64,000 nt of DNA, from positions 19,061,224 through 19,125,223 of the forward strand of contig OU452228.1 in assembly GCA_911728455.2 (NCBI GenBank), written 5' to 3'. The notes below the pieces were generated by a model. That model ran no database searches and was not told where the DNA came from. It was given only the letters and a program-made list of their open reading frames with translations. Source of the DNA: Marthasterias glacialis. Its lineage: Eukaryota > Echinodermata > Asteroidea > Forcipulatida > Asteriidae. Positions within the stretch are counted from its first letter, which is position 1. Each line of letters starts with the position of its first letter. Of this stretch, positions 46,401 through 57,500 are shown in pieces. The translations under genes were made by a program, and so were the position numbers.

Positions 46401-47686
46401 GAGCTGACCAACCAGGAAATATGATGGCACAAGATAGAGTCGTCTCTGCTTTAGTGGATAACTTGCAGAGACAAGTTAAACAGAACATGGGCTCTGCACT
46501 TCACAGGCTCCACAATGCTGGTAACAGATTATCCCTGAGACCGGATGTGGAATTTATTGAGATTCCACCCGTAAACTTGCCGCAACCGCTCAGAAGGAAT
46601 CGTAGAATGAGCCCCAGGGATAACCCAACATGGCTTTGTAATCTGTACATGGGTGATATACTTATGAGTAGTGTAGAATCTAACAACAAACCCAACTCTA
46701 AAACAGCCGCAGCTGAGAAGGCTGTGTCAATCCTGTTGAGTTCAGACTATGTTGTGAACTATGAGAAGAAAGTGAGTAAGCCGGGGAGAAATTACAGCAA
46801 AGAGGTAGTGCCCTTAGATAAGGAATTGAAGTCGAAGAAATTTCCAATCCAAATACAGAACAAGTGTGGCGCTCCACGCCCAACCTACAGCCTAGATGAG
46901 TTTGTTCTGATGGATCAGGCCGTTCCAGTCCCAGCAGTTAGCGCCTTGATAAACTCGGCACAGAGTAACCATGTTCCCATTGAGTTTGAAATCAGCGATA
47001 ACATCGGGAAGCTGAACGGTGAGACTGGCTATGTGTGCAACACCATCATCAATGGTGTTCCTGTCGCTGCTGGAGTTCACATGAACAAGAAAGAAGTTAG
47101 AAATGTCTCTGCTGCTAATGCCCTAGCGTTACTGAAACAAACCTGCCCAACGCTGAAGAAGAACCTTGATAATGCCCAGGGTATGACAATCAAACGCGAT
47201 GAACTCTCTGGTCAAGAAATCAAACGTTCTGAAAGCAAACCCACAGCTATTGCTGAATCCAACGTTGGACACAAGTTGCTGAAAATGATGGGCTGGAAAG
47301 GTGGGGCTTTAGCAAAGGATGGAATCGTAGAGCCCATCCAAGCTAGTGAGAAGTTCACACGTGAAGGGCTTGGGTTTAACGTTGCTGTGCCAAAAGACAG
47401 CAAGACCAAACAGATAGATTTGAAAGAAGTTAGAAAGATCCTAGAGAATTTCGTCCGCTCAGGGCGACGAGATGATCTGATATTCTCCTCAGATCTCTCA
47501 AATGATGAGAGGAAAGTGATCCATGAAGTCTGTCGGCGTTTTAATCTTAAAAGCAAGTCACATGGGAAAGGGGACCAGCGGTTTCTAGTGGTCAGACAGA
47601 GGCGTAATCTCAATGAACTCGTTCAAGATGTGGCAGAAAATGGCGGGACTTGTGGACAATATGAACTTATCGCACCGGGGCAATGA
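43425..47686 (+). CDS. NKRF: NKRF-like protein A: XTBD, two dsRBD-like, G-patch, R3H (long isoform)
   Basis: Exon 1 is 43425-43603 (59 codons plus 2 nt, ends AC|gtaagt) and exon 2b is 46048-47686 (after tttttattgaag), giving 605 residues. Domains: XTBD (about 5-80; EEFCEK, HWKARKQF, LAMVWSN, then YPPELMKRVQEMARGI across the junction); basic KRKREE (121-126, possible NLS); degenerate dsRBD-like region about 226-292 ending KTAAAEKAVSILL; clearer dsRBD-like module 353-422 (PAVSALINSA ... ANALALL); G-patch 465-503 (NVGHKLLKMMGW ... GLGF); R3H about 519-576 with Arg548-x3-His552; C-terminal GQYELIAPG. Domain order and the final YEL tail fit vertebrate NKRF. Known role: nuclear/nucleolar adaptor binding XRN2 through XTBD and DHX15 through G-patch in pre-rRNA processing. 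The G-patch lacks the usual GxGLG glycines (GGALAK). A downstream AATAAA lies at 47929-47934 inside a repeat. Same-strand paralogue B follows 3.9 kb later. Confidence 0.9.
43876..45275. mobile_element. 1.4-kb foldback element with TA target site, intron 1 of gene A
   Basis: Both ends carry GACCCAGTAACTGGGGCGCT and its complement, flanked by TA (43874-43875 and 45276-45277), as for Tc1/mariner-type elements. The inversion continues inside: the stretch near 44020-44140 reappears reversed at about 45005-45120, and another copy of the terminus starts at 44461. Nested repeats around GCAGTCAACGCAGGATACCA occur at about 44280, 44350 and 44755, with a reversed relative near 44865-44925. Non-coding; probably non-autonomous and composite. 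Confidence 0.75.
45508..45568 (+). CDS. CDKN2AIPNL: Alternative terminal exon 2a: XTBD-only (CDKN2AIPNL-like) isoform of gene A
   Basis: After a consensus acceptor (gaattgcag) the exon continues exon 1 (43425-43603) in the same phase: AC|A then YPPDLMQRVKMMAEGIEVL and TAA. It is homologous to the start of exon 2b (YPPELMKRVQEMARGITV), so both complete the same XTBD fold. The product would be 79 residues, essentially a bare XRN2-binding domain, like the small vertebrate protein CDKN2AIPNL. A polyadenylation signal AATAAA at 45627-45632, 59 nt after the stop codon, makes it a full alternative last exon. Known: XTBD proteins recruit and stabilise XRN2. Inference: one promoter gives a minimal or a full adaptor by alternative splicing and polyadenylation. 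An alternative reading is that exon 1 belongs only to this small gene and the NKRF part uses an exon I missed. Confidence 0.75.
45627..45632 (+). terminator. Polyadenylation signal of the short isoform
   Basis: Canonical AATAAA 59 nt after the exon 2a stop codon and 415 nt before exon 2b; a T-rich stretch follows. Consistent with an alternative last exon. Confidence 0.55.
45736..45774 (+). promoter_or_regulatory. Perfect 17-bp stem-loop between alternative exons 2a and 2b
   Basis: CCATACATTGTCTAAGC (45736-45752), loop ACTTG, then its exact reverse complement at 45758-45774. It lies past the short isoform's poly(A) signal and 274 bp before exon 2b, so it would be present only in transcripts that bypass exon 2a polyadenylation. 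Structure is seen; any effect on splicing or 3'-end choice is inference. Confidence 0.45.
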
Positions 47687-47704
47687 TCTTCAGATAATTC
47701 ACAT

Positions 47705-48385
47705 TTTTAACCCTTTCCTCATCATAGGCGACTTTTGTTGACTGCACTCATACCTGCTTTTACCAGTGGTGACTTTTGTCGCCCAAGCTTAGGCACAAAA
47801 AAGTACTGTAGCCTTGAATCACATTGACCATTTGTTATGCAGCTCTATGTATTTTTCCATGTTCATGCTCCATACACAAGCTTACAATGGTTGGAAAGAG
47901 AAAGGTTAGATCTTTCCAGTGATGGTAAAATAAAGTAAGATTGCAATGATGCAGTCCCCTCCAATTGGCCGTATTTTTGACAGCAAGAGGGCGCAATACT
48001 AGTTCCATTTTAATAGTACAAAAATAGCTCAAAACACTAAAAAATATAAAATTTTCAGGCAAACATCTTACACTGATTACATTGTAAATCTGTCAATAAC
48101 AAAAACCCTCAAAAGTTGTATATTAACTGCTTTATTAGAAGTCTAATTGCATCTGGTAAACCACACAATTTCTGTTGTTTGACCCCCAATCTACCCTCAA
48201 AGGGCGCCCTCTTGCAGTCAAAAATAAGGCCTATTGGAGTGGAAAGATCTGAAATGCCAATCCCACTGAGCTGAGCATCATATGGTTGTGTAAAAAAAAT
48301 GTTTGAGTTTACAGGCAACTCTGATAAAACAAAAGACCATGAACTTGGACATTTATTAGCTGATCTCAATGATTTTTGGATTGAA
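47705..48385 (-). repeat. Interspersed repeat, copy 2 (reversed, interrupted by a MITE)
   Basis: Starts 19 bp after the gene A stop, so it probably forms the 3' UTR; contains the same blocks in reverse and is split by the 47960-48238 element. It carries an AATAAA at 47929-47934. Confidence 0.65.
47960..48238. mobile_element. 279-bp MITE inside a longer interspersed repeat
   Basis: TCCAATTGGCCGTATTTTTG... at the left and the inverted ...CAAAAATAAGGCCTATTGGA at the right, plus an inner GAGGGCGC/GCGCCCTC match. It interrupts the repeat copy spanning about 47705-48385. Confidence 0.65.
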
Positions 48386-49971
48386 GAAAGGTAATTCAAT
48401 AAATTATAATTTTTTTATTACTTATTTTGCTGTAAAACAATATAGAGTTTGCAAAATTGGCCTTTGAACGAAAGCTTTTATTGTGTAAGGTGGGCTTCAT
48501 GCTTGATTGGTCAAACAATGCGGTCACCAGCAGTTTATGTATATAAAAAAAAATTACAATAAAAGGGTTAAGAAGTAATTCTGAGGACAATTTTCAATTT
48601 TGGGAAAAGGATATTGTAATCTTTCATACATGCATTATGTTGACAAACCTATTTTTGTATTTCTCCCGTGTTTTGTGTGTAAATTCTAGTATTTTATCTG
48701 GCCTAACTACCTTGTTGCCTGCGAAAGATTCATTTCTTTTGGAAGGCTTGATTTGTACTCATATTTAAAATTCAACCTATTGTTGAAGATTCTCTGGTGA
48801 AAGTGATAAATGTAGTTCTTGCGAAAGGAAAGTTGTTCCTGAGTTGTGCCAGAGATACACAATGAAGTAACGATGAGACAGATGACTGTATAGTCTACTT
48901 TATTTTGCAGCTCCTCACTCCTCCACAATCAATATCTGAATCCTGTCTTGTTCTAAAAGTCATCACATTTTACTCTTTATTATTTTGGAAGCATTTAAAG
49001 TGAACTATCTGTTATCGGGTTTTATCTTCAGATGATGGTGAACATCTTGATTGAATGATGATGCATAAACATGTGTTATTAATATAGTTAATGACTGAGA
49101 CTAATTGAGTTAATTGTGAAATAATCAAATATAAAACTAATCCTAAGTCTTGAAAAGGCCTACAACATATTTATCTGTTGTAATTGTAGATAGTATGGAG
49201 GGCAGGTGATAGGAGTTTCACCAAATGAATCTGCGATGGCAGTTTGACCTTTGACCCCTCTTTAATGAACCCGCAATAAAGCTTTATGGCATTAAAGACA
49301 AAATTAGATAAACTCCTGGAATAAAAAATGTTTTCCGATCATTACATAGAGAATGTTATGAATATGATGTACATGCCTGCCGGCTGCCACCTGTGGCTTA
49401 TTGTTTCAACCACAAGTAGTTTGAAGATAAGAGTTGAAATAAATTGAGTTGTCAGTTTAGGAAAAGTGCAATGCGAAACCCTTTAACCCATTTCCACCTG
49501 ACTGGTGACAGAACATAAACACTGTTCCTGCCTAAGTTCATGCAGTGCTCATTGCTGCATTAAACAATCATTATTTACTGCCTTTCAAACAAGCATACCC
49601 CAGCAAACTGAATGCTGTTCTGGAAAGAACACAAAAGTTCTCTTCAATGTGATCATATTTTGCCAAGTTTCCTGTCTCATATCACTAGTAGTGAGAATAC
49701 AAAGATAGAAACTAAAGTCTTGTTCACCTACGGGTTTTTCTGTAGGTGGGCGCTAACAGCGTTTTTGTGTTCTAAGGGAAATCCTGTGTAGTTAGGCAGG
49801 TATAGGTTAAACTTGGTGTATCTCCCAGCAAACTGGGGTCCACATTTGGCGGAAATTTCTTTTTTATAGTGTTGATTTCTTCTGAAATTATCAACGTAGT
49901 TATTATAAAAAGTGTTCATCATTTAGGGTTAGAGTTGGACACCCCTTTCAATTGGATGCAGTTTATTGTAA

Positions 49972-50115
49972 GGCCTGATGCTTCCTTTTTGGAAAGGCAA
50001 GACAGATTAACTGCCTTGCCCTAATCTGTGATAAAATGCAACTCTATGAGGGAAATTAAAATGTCTACTGGAACATTTCAAAGGGCACCAAGGCAATGTG
50101 AGGCAATTATCTTGG
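49972..50115 (+). repeat. Interspersed repeat family B, degraded copy
   Basis: Begins aaggcctgatgcttcc and contains ctggaacatttcaaagggca and ccaaggcaatg; lies between genes A and B. Confidence 0.5.
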
Positions 50116-50476
50116 TTTCATCTGTGAAGTATCTGGCCTGTTATTGATTGATGTCACTTATCACATACTAATGGAATAACTATCAAGAAAAATACTGGTT
50201 TTTTTTTCATGTGCAGAAAGTCTAATTGAAATAAATTTGTACCAGCTATCTTTGAGTCATCCTAAGGAAATGTGTTTGTCATAAATGCTGTCATTTTATT
50301 TGTAAAGTTTGTTGATTATATCTTATATCTTTGTTGATTATATCTTTAAGTAACTTCTGAAATGGTTAGAATGGGTTTTGGGGTAATGCCATGGGATGTA
50401 AATAGTCTCATGTGAGACTTGTTGAGGTTGGAAAGACCTTCAACTTTTTCATGTGGGAATAAAATTGGGTCTGCTC

Positions 50477-50640
50477 CATGTATGAAGCCATAACCATGGT
50501 TGTAGCACTACAACATGTATGAAGCCACAACAGTGGTTGTAACGCAACCTGTGCGAAGCCACACCCATGGTTGTAACTCTACACCATGTATGAAGCCACA
50601 CCCATGGTTGTAACACTACACAAGTATGAAACACAACCTC
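50477..50640 (+). repeat. Minisatellite, about 36-bp unit, four to five copies
   Basis: ATGTATGAAGCCACACCCAT followed by GGTTGTAAC; unit starts at about 50477, 50514, 50550 and 50585, then a partial. Between genes A and B. Confidence 0.8.
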
Positions 50641-51285
50641 ATGAAGAGGTTGGGAAGGGGGTAGGGGATCTTGTGAGGATAGTAGGGATAGGTTCCTGGC
50701 TAGGGGTAGGGGTTTGTTGCAAGTGTTGGGTTGCGTGTGAAGGTAGGGGATGGGTCTTGTCTTGATGGGTACTGCATCAACACCCCTTTTTAGGGGTCAC
50801 AAGAGAAGGGGTGTTCGGGGGAAGGGTGTGAGGTTAGGTAGTTTTGGGTGTGACTGGGAAGGACCACTCACCAGGCGTTAAGGGAGAGGTTGGAGTCTGA
50901 GTTTGGCACAAGTGCTTTGTTACCGGTACGGTTAGGGTGCAAAGGTACTGCAAAAGGACCACAGGACTCTGCACATGCACATTTCAATCACAACCATTGT
51001 GTTTTAGCATCATGTCTGGTTGTGTTTATGCTTCATTAAATTTGGCTTACAAAGCATGTGTCCCTTCTTTTTCCAAAAGATTAAATTTTGCAAATTGAAG
51101 AGTGTTTTCTTTTTGAATTTGTGCACAGCTATACAAAAACGTGAGCTAACCTCCACAAACCAGGAGAAAAAACACAGAATTGGTGGCATTCCTACCTAAA
51201 AATGTTGAAAAATTTTGTTGATAACATGATTTTTTTCATTTTAATGGCGCCACCAAGTGTTAGAAATTGGCAGGCGCACCCGTTA

Positions 51286-51483
51286 GTCTGGTTCTCTGAC
51301 CAAAGGTTTCCTGACGACTCTGAATCAAGCGACTTCGGCTACGGCTATGGCCGCTGGCTGCAACGACAACGTTGAAGAATAAGAATCCTCGGCGTTCTGG
51401 CCGTAGCCACTGCCGAAGCCATTCTCTCGGACACAGCCTTTTTACAGAGAAAAGTCGGAGATTTTGGGGTCTGGGAACCAGAC
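51286..51483. mobile_element. 198-bp MITE 77 bp upstream of gene B start codon
   Basis: GTCTGGTTC and GAACCAGAC ends flanked by TA; the interior is also partly palindromic (CTTCGGCTACGGC near 51330 and its reverse near 51405). It leaves only 77 bp between element and ATG, so it may lie in the promoter or 5' UTR. Confidence 0.6.
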
Positions 51484-51560
51484 TAGCGCACCACGCCGCG
51501 GCTAGCTTCAGCAGCAGTCAGGTGGCATGACGTATGAACACGACAGACGCATAAGTGAAG

Positions 51561-54500
51561 ATGGAGGAATTTTGCGAAAAGCAACGTGACCCGAACGAGC
51601 CAGCTAGCCACTGGATTGCTCGGAAACAGTTTATTGTCAATAACTGGGATCGATACCATGGAAACCAATTGGCTTCATTGGCCATGGTGTGGTCAAATAT
51701 GGAGTTTCATGGAAGCATGTAAGTAAAAAAAAGCAGTTGTCCAAAAATCTGACTCTGAAACCAATATCGTAATGCACTCCATGTGGAGTCAACTCGACTC
51801 ACACACAGTTCGTGACAGTCACATTGTATTGTATTTGTATAGACCCAGTAACTGGGGCGCTGTACTCCTTTTTTGAGATTTTGACATTATCTGTCGTACT
51901 ACTAGAACCCCAGTCTGTGGTATATTTCGAAAGTGCTGCGAAGCGGATTTTTTTACGAATCGGTTACAAAATTGTCAAAATTACGACAAAGACTCGACAG
52001 AATTGCCTGAAAATCGCCTACTGCCTTCTCCAAGTATTTACGACGAAATAAAATGCATTTAATTGTACTCACTATCATTTTCGGTTCTCCAAATAAACGC
52101 AACCTGAATTTAAAAACTGACCTGGAACCGGGAAACTGACTGTTACAGCAAATCGACTTCTTCAGTGCACAGCGTTTCTCCCTGGGGCGCTAGTAATACT
52201 AGTATGACTGTCCAAGTCAAAATTTTAAAAAAGGAGTACAGCGCCCCAGAGGTCTTAATGGAGACGGGGGCAGACACCACCAGAGAGCTTCCTCCATGAC
52301 AATACAGCAGAGAGGAACAGGCACTTTTAAGTTGAAAAATGGAACATGTTGAACTACATCATGTATTTACAAAATCATAAAAAATAAGCCGTTTTCAGGC
52401 CTTTGGTGGCTTTGACAAAGCTACTTGTAAATACCATTTTAGTTCCTTTTTGTTGGGCTTGAGTGCGCGAGAGTTACGGCCGACGATCAAATGTCTCCTT
52501 TAATTTTCATAGCTATCAATTCCTGGTCCATGGGAATTAAATTTTCAGAATTGCTTCTAGACATACAGCTTTCCTTTTATTGTAGTTATTCATTATTTCA
52601 AATAAAAATCGTGAGCAGCAATTCTCATTTCCTTTACACGCGATACCGTTCTTGCAGTGGCAGTTGAAACAGCAGATGTCTTTAGTTGACTGGTTAGTTC
52701 GCCAGAGCTCAGACCAATCACATGACTGTTGAGGAACGTCACTCTGTTTGCAGTGCACACATTTTGTACTGCGCTCTGCAAACCAAGTGCCATTTCTCAT
52801 GAAGTGGATGCTAGAATTGTAGGCAAGTCGACTGATAGTCGTAAGCCATTTATGCTATGACTAGATGGTGTGGTGCAACACACGAACATCACAGTAGGAC
52901 AACGGAAAACAATTGACGAAATGTGTACAAAAATTACAAGTCCAAGTAGATGCTTAATCGGTCCAAGATCAGACGACTTATCATTGTGTGTAGAGATCCA
53001 TCGGCCGGCGACAACCACATAGCCAATTGGGGTAGGTCTACATAAAGCGCGTAAATATACCCTTTTACCGCTGTCTGATGATTTGGAACTAGAAAATGTG
53101 TGACACTGAACCCTTTTTGTGTAAATAATGAAATTATTTGTAAACAATGAAATTTTTCGGCAGTGTATTTTAGAGCATGCAGGCAGTAAATGCAAATCTG
53201 AAACTTTCATTCCCGTGGCCTTAAAAAAATTAGAAATAAAGCCCTGCAATAACATTTATTAAAAATTTTGAAAATTGTTCCTTTAGCACTGTCAGTGTCA
53301 CTGATGATGAGGCGGTCTCCCTATAGATCCTACATTCCTAATCCTACTCCGGAGTCCTAGGTCGGAGGGACAAATCAATACATTTTTTAATATACAAATA
53401 CATACATGTACACATTACAGTGCATTGTAGCAGTGTACATTTACGATGTGAAATCTAGACTAATCCATTTCATGAGGCGGAGCCAAGTGAAACGAAAAAG
53501 CCAGACTTCACTGAGTGATTATATTCTGCAACAATGCAAGAACGCATGGGTTGTACTGAGCCAATTTTTGTTTCTTCTACATTTTGTATTAACCCAATTG
53601 TACCATCATTTCCAAACCAGTGTTTTTTTACACTTAGTTTACAATAGAAACCCAATTAAATATCCAAAAAGCAAAGTAATGAGATTTAAACAAGGAGAAA
53701 AGAGTGTAACCAGACTTCTGAGTATTCAAATGATTGCTGTTCTATCACATCAAGTTTTAAAGGGGCATTCCCTTTGGATTGGGCACTATTGAGCTATAAA
53801 AAGCAGTTGTTATGAAATGAATATGGATGGATAGATATTCTAAAAGTGGAGTATAATGATTCACATTCATATCCCTTGAAATTGTGTGGTTTTTGTTTAA
53901 TTTTGTGACAGAACATGTTCCTCCATTTTGTATAAACCAAATTTTTGACTCCACAAAATGGTGGATCGCATGTTTTTTATTGAGTGTGGTTCCGCTGGCA
54001 AATGTACAGTCGACTCTCGTTAATACGAGCTCGGATGTTACGAGGTTCCGGTTAATACGAGGTATTTTGTCGGTCCCGAACTGTCCAGTGCGTGTTTTAA
54101 TGCATCTAAATACGGATGATACGAGCACGGTCATAACGAGAACACGGATAATACGAGGTATTCTTGCGGCCCCGTAACGAGCAAATGTATTGTTTGTCTT
54201 ACTTTTATAGCGAGTTTGGGGAATCAATTGTAGGGCATCGATAGTTTACCTTCATGGAGGTGAAAAATTGACGTCCCAGCCTTTCAAAACATGTGCTACC
54301 GCTCCGTTGATCATGATCAATAGAGGTGCTATTTGAGCGTTGGCAATGGTACCAGTCTATTAAATGGTTGTACAACGCAGATGAGAGGCGGACACCAGAC
54401 CGTTTATTGTTCGCTGGTATCCCGCCTTGGCTATGAGCTATCTCGCATTACTTACTAAGGTACGGTGTGACAACCAATGAAAATCAACATTCGACTTGTC

Positions 54501-57500
54501 ATGTTGGCCGTTGCGACCGAAACTTGGCTGCCAAGTTAAAGTCATATGCGTTCCTTTTTCAGTCATGAAAAATGTAAATTGTTTCATAAATTGACTTTCG
54601 AAATAAATTAATTAAATCAAAACAGTTTTATTTGCCCAAAATGTTGTATGTTTGTATGGTACATGTACCTGTAAATCATCACAGTTATGCAGTTTCCATT
54701 GCAGTACGTGTGCATTTATACACGTGCGTCCATTATGTCATGCACTGTGCATTGTTAATACTGCGCTCTGATAATACGAGGTTCGGTTAATACGAGAAAA
54801 ACAGGCCAGTCCGGCGGACCTCGTATTAACGAGAGTCGACTGTACATTGTTGTTTTTTATCACTACTCACTAATTATAACACTTGCATGAACAAGTCTTA
54901 AAAAGGATCAAGGACAAATCTGCGATGGCCCTATAGCCAATTATCTTTCTCACGACATACATGTACTTTAACTGTGCATCAAATTCCGTGTTTGTATCTT
55001 CAAAAGCTCAATCCCATCACCTACATGTACAGGTAGGTGAAATAACTGTGCACATTACAGTGTGGATTCCATAAGTGGTTTTGAATGGTAGGTAAGCTGA
55101 TACAAAGCTTTGTGAGGATCGTTCCAAATGGTAGTGCAGCTGTGGTGAATCAATGGACCCTCTATGCTATGAATGGTTTTGAATGGTAGTACAGCTTGGT
55201 ATATACATGTATACACTGTTCAAATGATAGTACAATGTGTGTACAATGGCAATGGGGAAATATGAGAGTTAGCATTTTGAATGGATTTGAATGGTCTAGC
55301 AGTAGGAGGGTTAACTATTCCCACAGCTAAGTTCCGGGAGGTAATGACTCACTCAGGGTTCTCTGGGCTCTATTTCTATATTTTTATTGGAGTGACTTTG
55401 ATTAAAGTTAGTGGTAACAATTCAACTTATTCGTGATTTTCTTTTTATTGAAGATATCCACCTGAATTGATGGAACGAGTGCAGGAAATGGCTAGAGGCA
55501 TAACTGTAGATGACACACCCATGGACGTTGATCACAAACCAAACATCACTGTGAGTAGATCTCAGCCATTTGATAAACCCAAACCCAAACCAACACCAGA
55601 AGTGATCTCAACGACTAACACCTTGGACCCAGTCAAGCGTAAACGTGAGGAAGAAAGAGATGGGAGTGACCCTGTGGAGGAAAGAGAAGGGAATAAGTTC
55701 CAGAAAACAGAAAAAAGACCGACTCCGAAGGAGAGGGCAAGAGGCATAACTGTAGATGACAAATCCATGGATGTTGATAACAACATGGGATGTGACACTC
55801 CTCTTGGACAGGGAGGTAGCACAGAATTTGAGCATTCAAAATGCAGTAAAAGAGCTTGCCAACCAGAAACTAATAGCACGCATGATACAGTTATCTCTGC
55901 TTTAGTAGAACACTTTAAGGAGAGTGGTTCGAACCCGAAAATAGGTCCTGGCCCAGCACTGAAAAGAATCAAATCCGCTTCTACCAAATTATCACTTGAA
56001 AGACACGTGGAATTTATTGAGATTCCTGGAAATAACAGAGAGAAAAATGGAAAGCACACCTTCAATAACTCGACGTGGCGTTGTAATTTTTACTTGGATG
56101 ATGTACTTTTGGCGAGTATTGAAGCCGAAAACAAGCACGCAAGTAAGAAAGGTGCAGCTAAGAAAGCTGTGTCAATCTTGGAGAGTTCAGACTTTGTTGT
56201 GAACTATGAGAAGAAAGTGAGTAAGCTGGGAAGAAATTACAGCAAAGAGATAGTGCCCTTAGATAAGACATCTACCAAAAATATCCGAAAAAGGATCTTA
56301 GATAATTTTACCTTGATGGAACCGGCTAACCCAGCCCCAGCAGTCAGCATCTTGGTCAACTCGGCATTCAAAAACCAAGTCCCCATTGAGTTTAAAACCA
56401 GTGACATTGTCAGAACAGTGAATGGCGAAACTATTTATGTGTGCAGAACCATCATCAATGGGGTAACTGTTGCCACGGGTATTCACATGGACAAAAGAGA
56501 AGTAAGGAACGTGTCTGCAAATAACGCCCTAGCCCTGTTGAGAGACCATATCTCCCACCGGAAGAAAACTCCCGATAGCACACAAAATGGTGTTATTGAA
56601 CCTGACATCAAGGTGTCTGCTTCTACTATCAAACTTGAAAGTGAGGCGCCAGATTCTATTATCGAACCCAATAAGGCGTGTGATTCTGTCATCAAACTTG
56701 AAAATCAGGTGTCAGATTCTATTCCAGGGAATTCACCCAAGAAGGCATTAGACAAGAAATTGAAGCAAACAACATCTCCCATCAATGTCCAAAATGGGAT
56801 CTTAGATAATTTTACCTTGATGGAACCGGCTAACCCAGCCCCTGCAGTCAGCATCTTGGTCAACTCGGCATTCAAAAACCAAGTACCCATTGTCTTTGAA
56901 AAAAGTGACAATGTCAGAACGGTGAATGGCGAAACTGGCTTTGTGTGCAGCACCATCATCAATGGGGTAACTGTTGCTACGGGTATTCACATGGACAAAA
57001 GAGAAGTAAGGAACGTGTCTGCAAATAACGCCCTAGCCCTGTTGAGAGACCATAGCTCCCAACGGAAGACAAACCCCGATAGCACACAAAATGGTGTTTC
57101 GGAACCCACTATCAAGGTATCTGCTTCTACTATCAAACTTGAAAGTGAGGCGTCTGATTCTGTTATTGAACCCAATAAGGTGTTCGATTCTGTTCCTGTG
57201 AATTCTCCCAAGAAGGTATTACATGCAGAAGAGAAATTGAAGCAAACTACCTCTCCCGTCAATGTCCAAAATGGGATCTTAGATAATTTTACTTTGATGG
57301 AACCGGCTAACCCAGCCCCAGCAGTCAGCATCTTGGTCAACTCGGCATTCAAAAACAAAGTCCCCATTGAGTTTAAAACCAGTGACAATGTCAGAACGGT
57401 GAATGGCGAAACTGGCTTTGTGTGCAGCACCATCATCAATGGTGTAACTGTTGCTACGGGTATTCACATTAACAAAAGAGAAGTGAGGAATGTGTCTGCA

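Larger units (their letters stand above)
48386..51285. other. Spacer between genes A and B
   Basis: No coding exon found. Contains the family B remnant, the 36-bp minisatellite and a G-rich stretch at 50641-50960. Confidence 0.45.

Noticed and set aside
46156..47613. Minus-strand frames opposite gene A, including a 133-codon one
   Set aside because: Antisense shadows of the NKRF-like exon; no independent splice or domain evidence.
53406..53792. 128-codon plus-strand frame in gene B intron 1
   Set aside because: No domain or splice context; a similarly long minus frame covers part of it, typical of chance openness.
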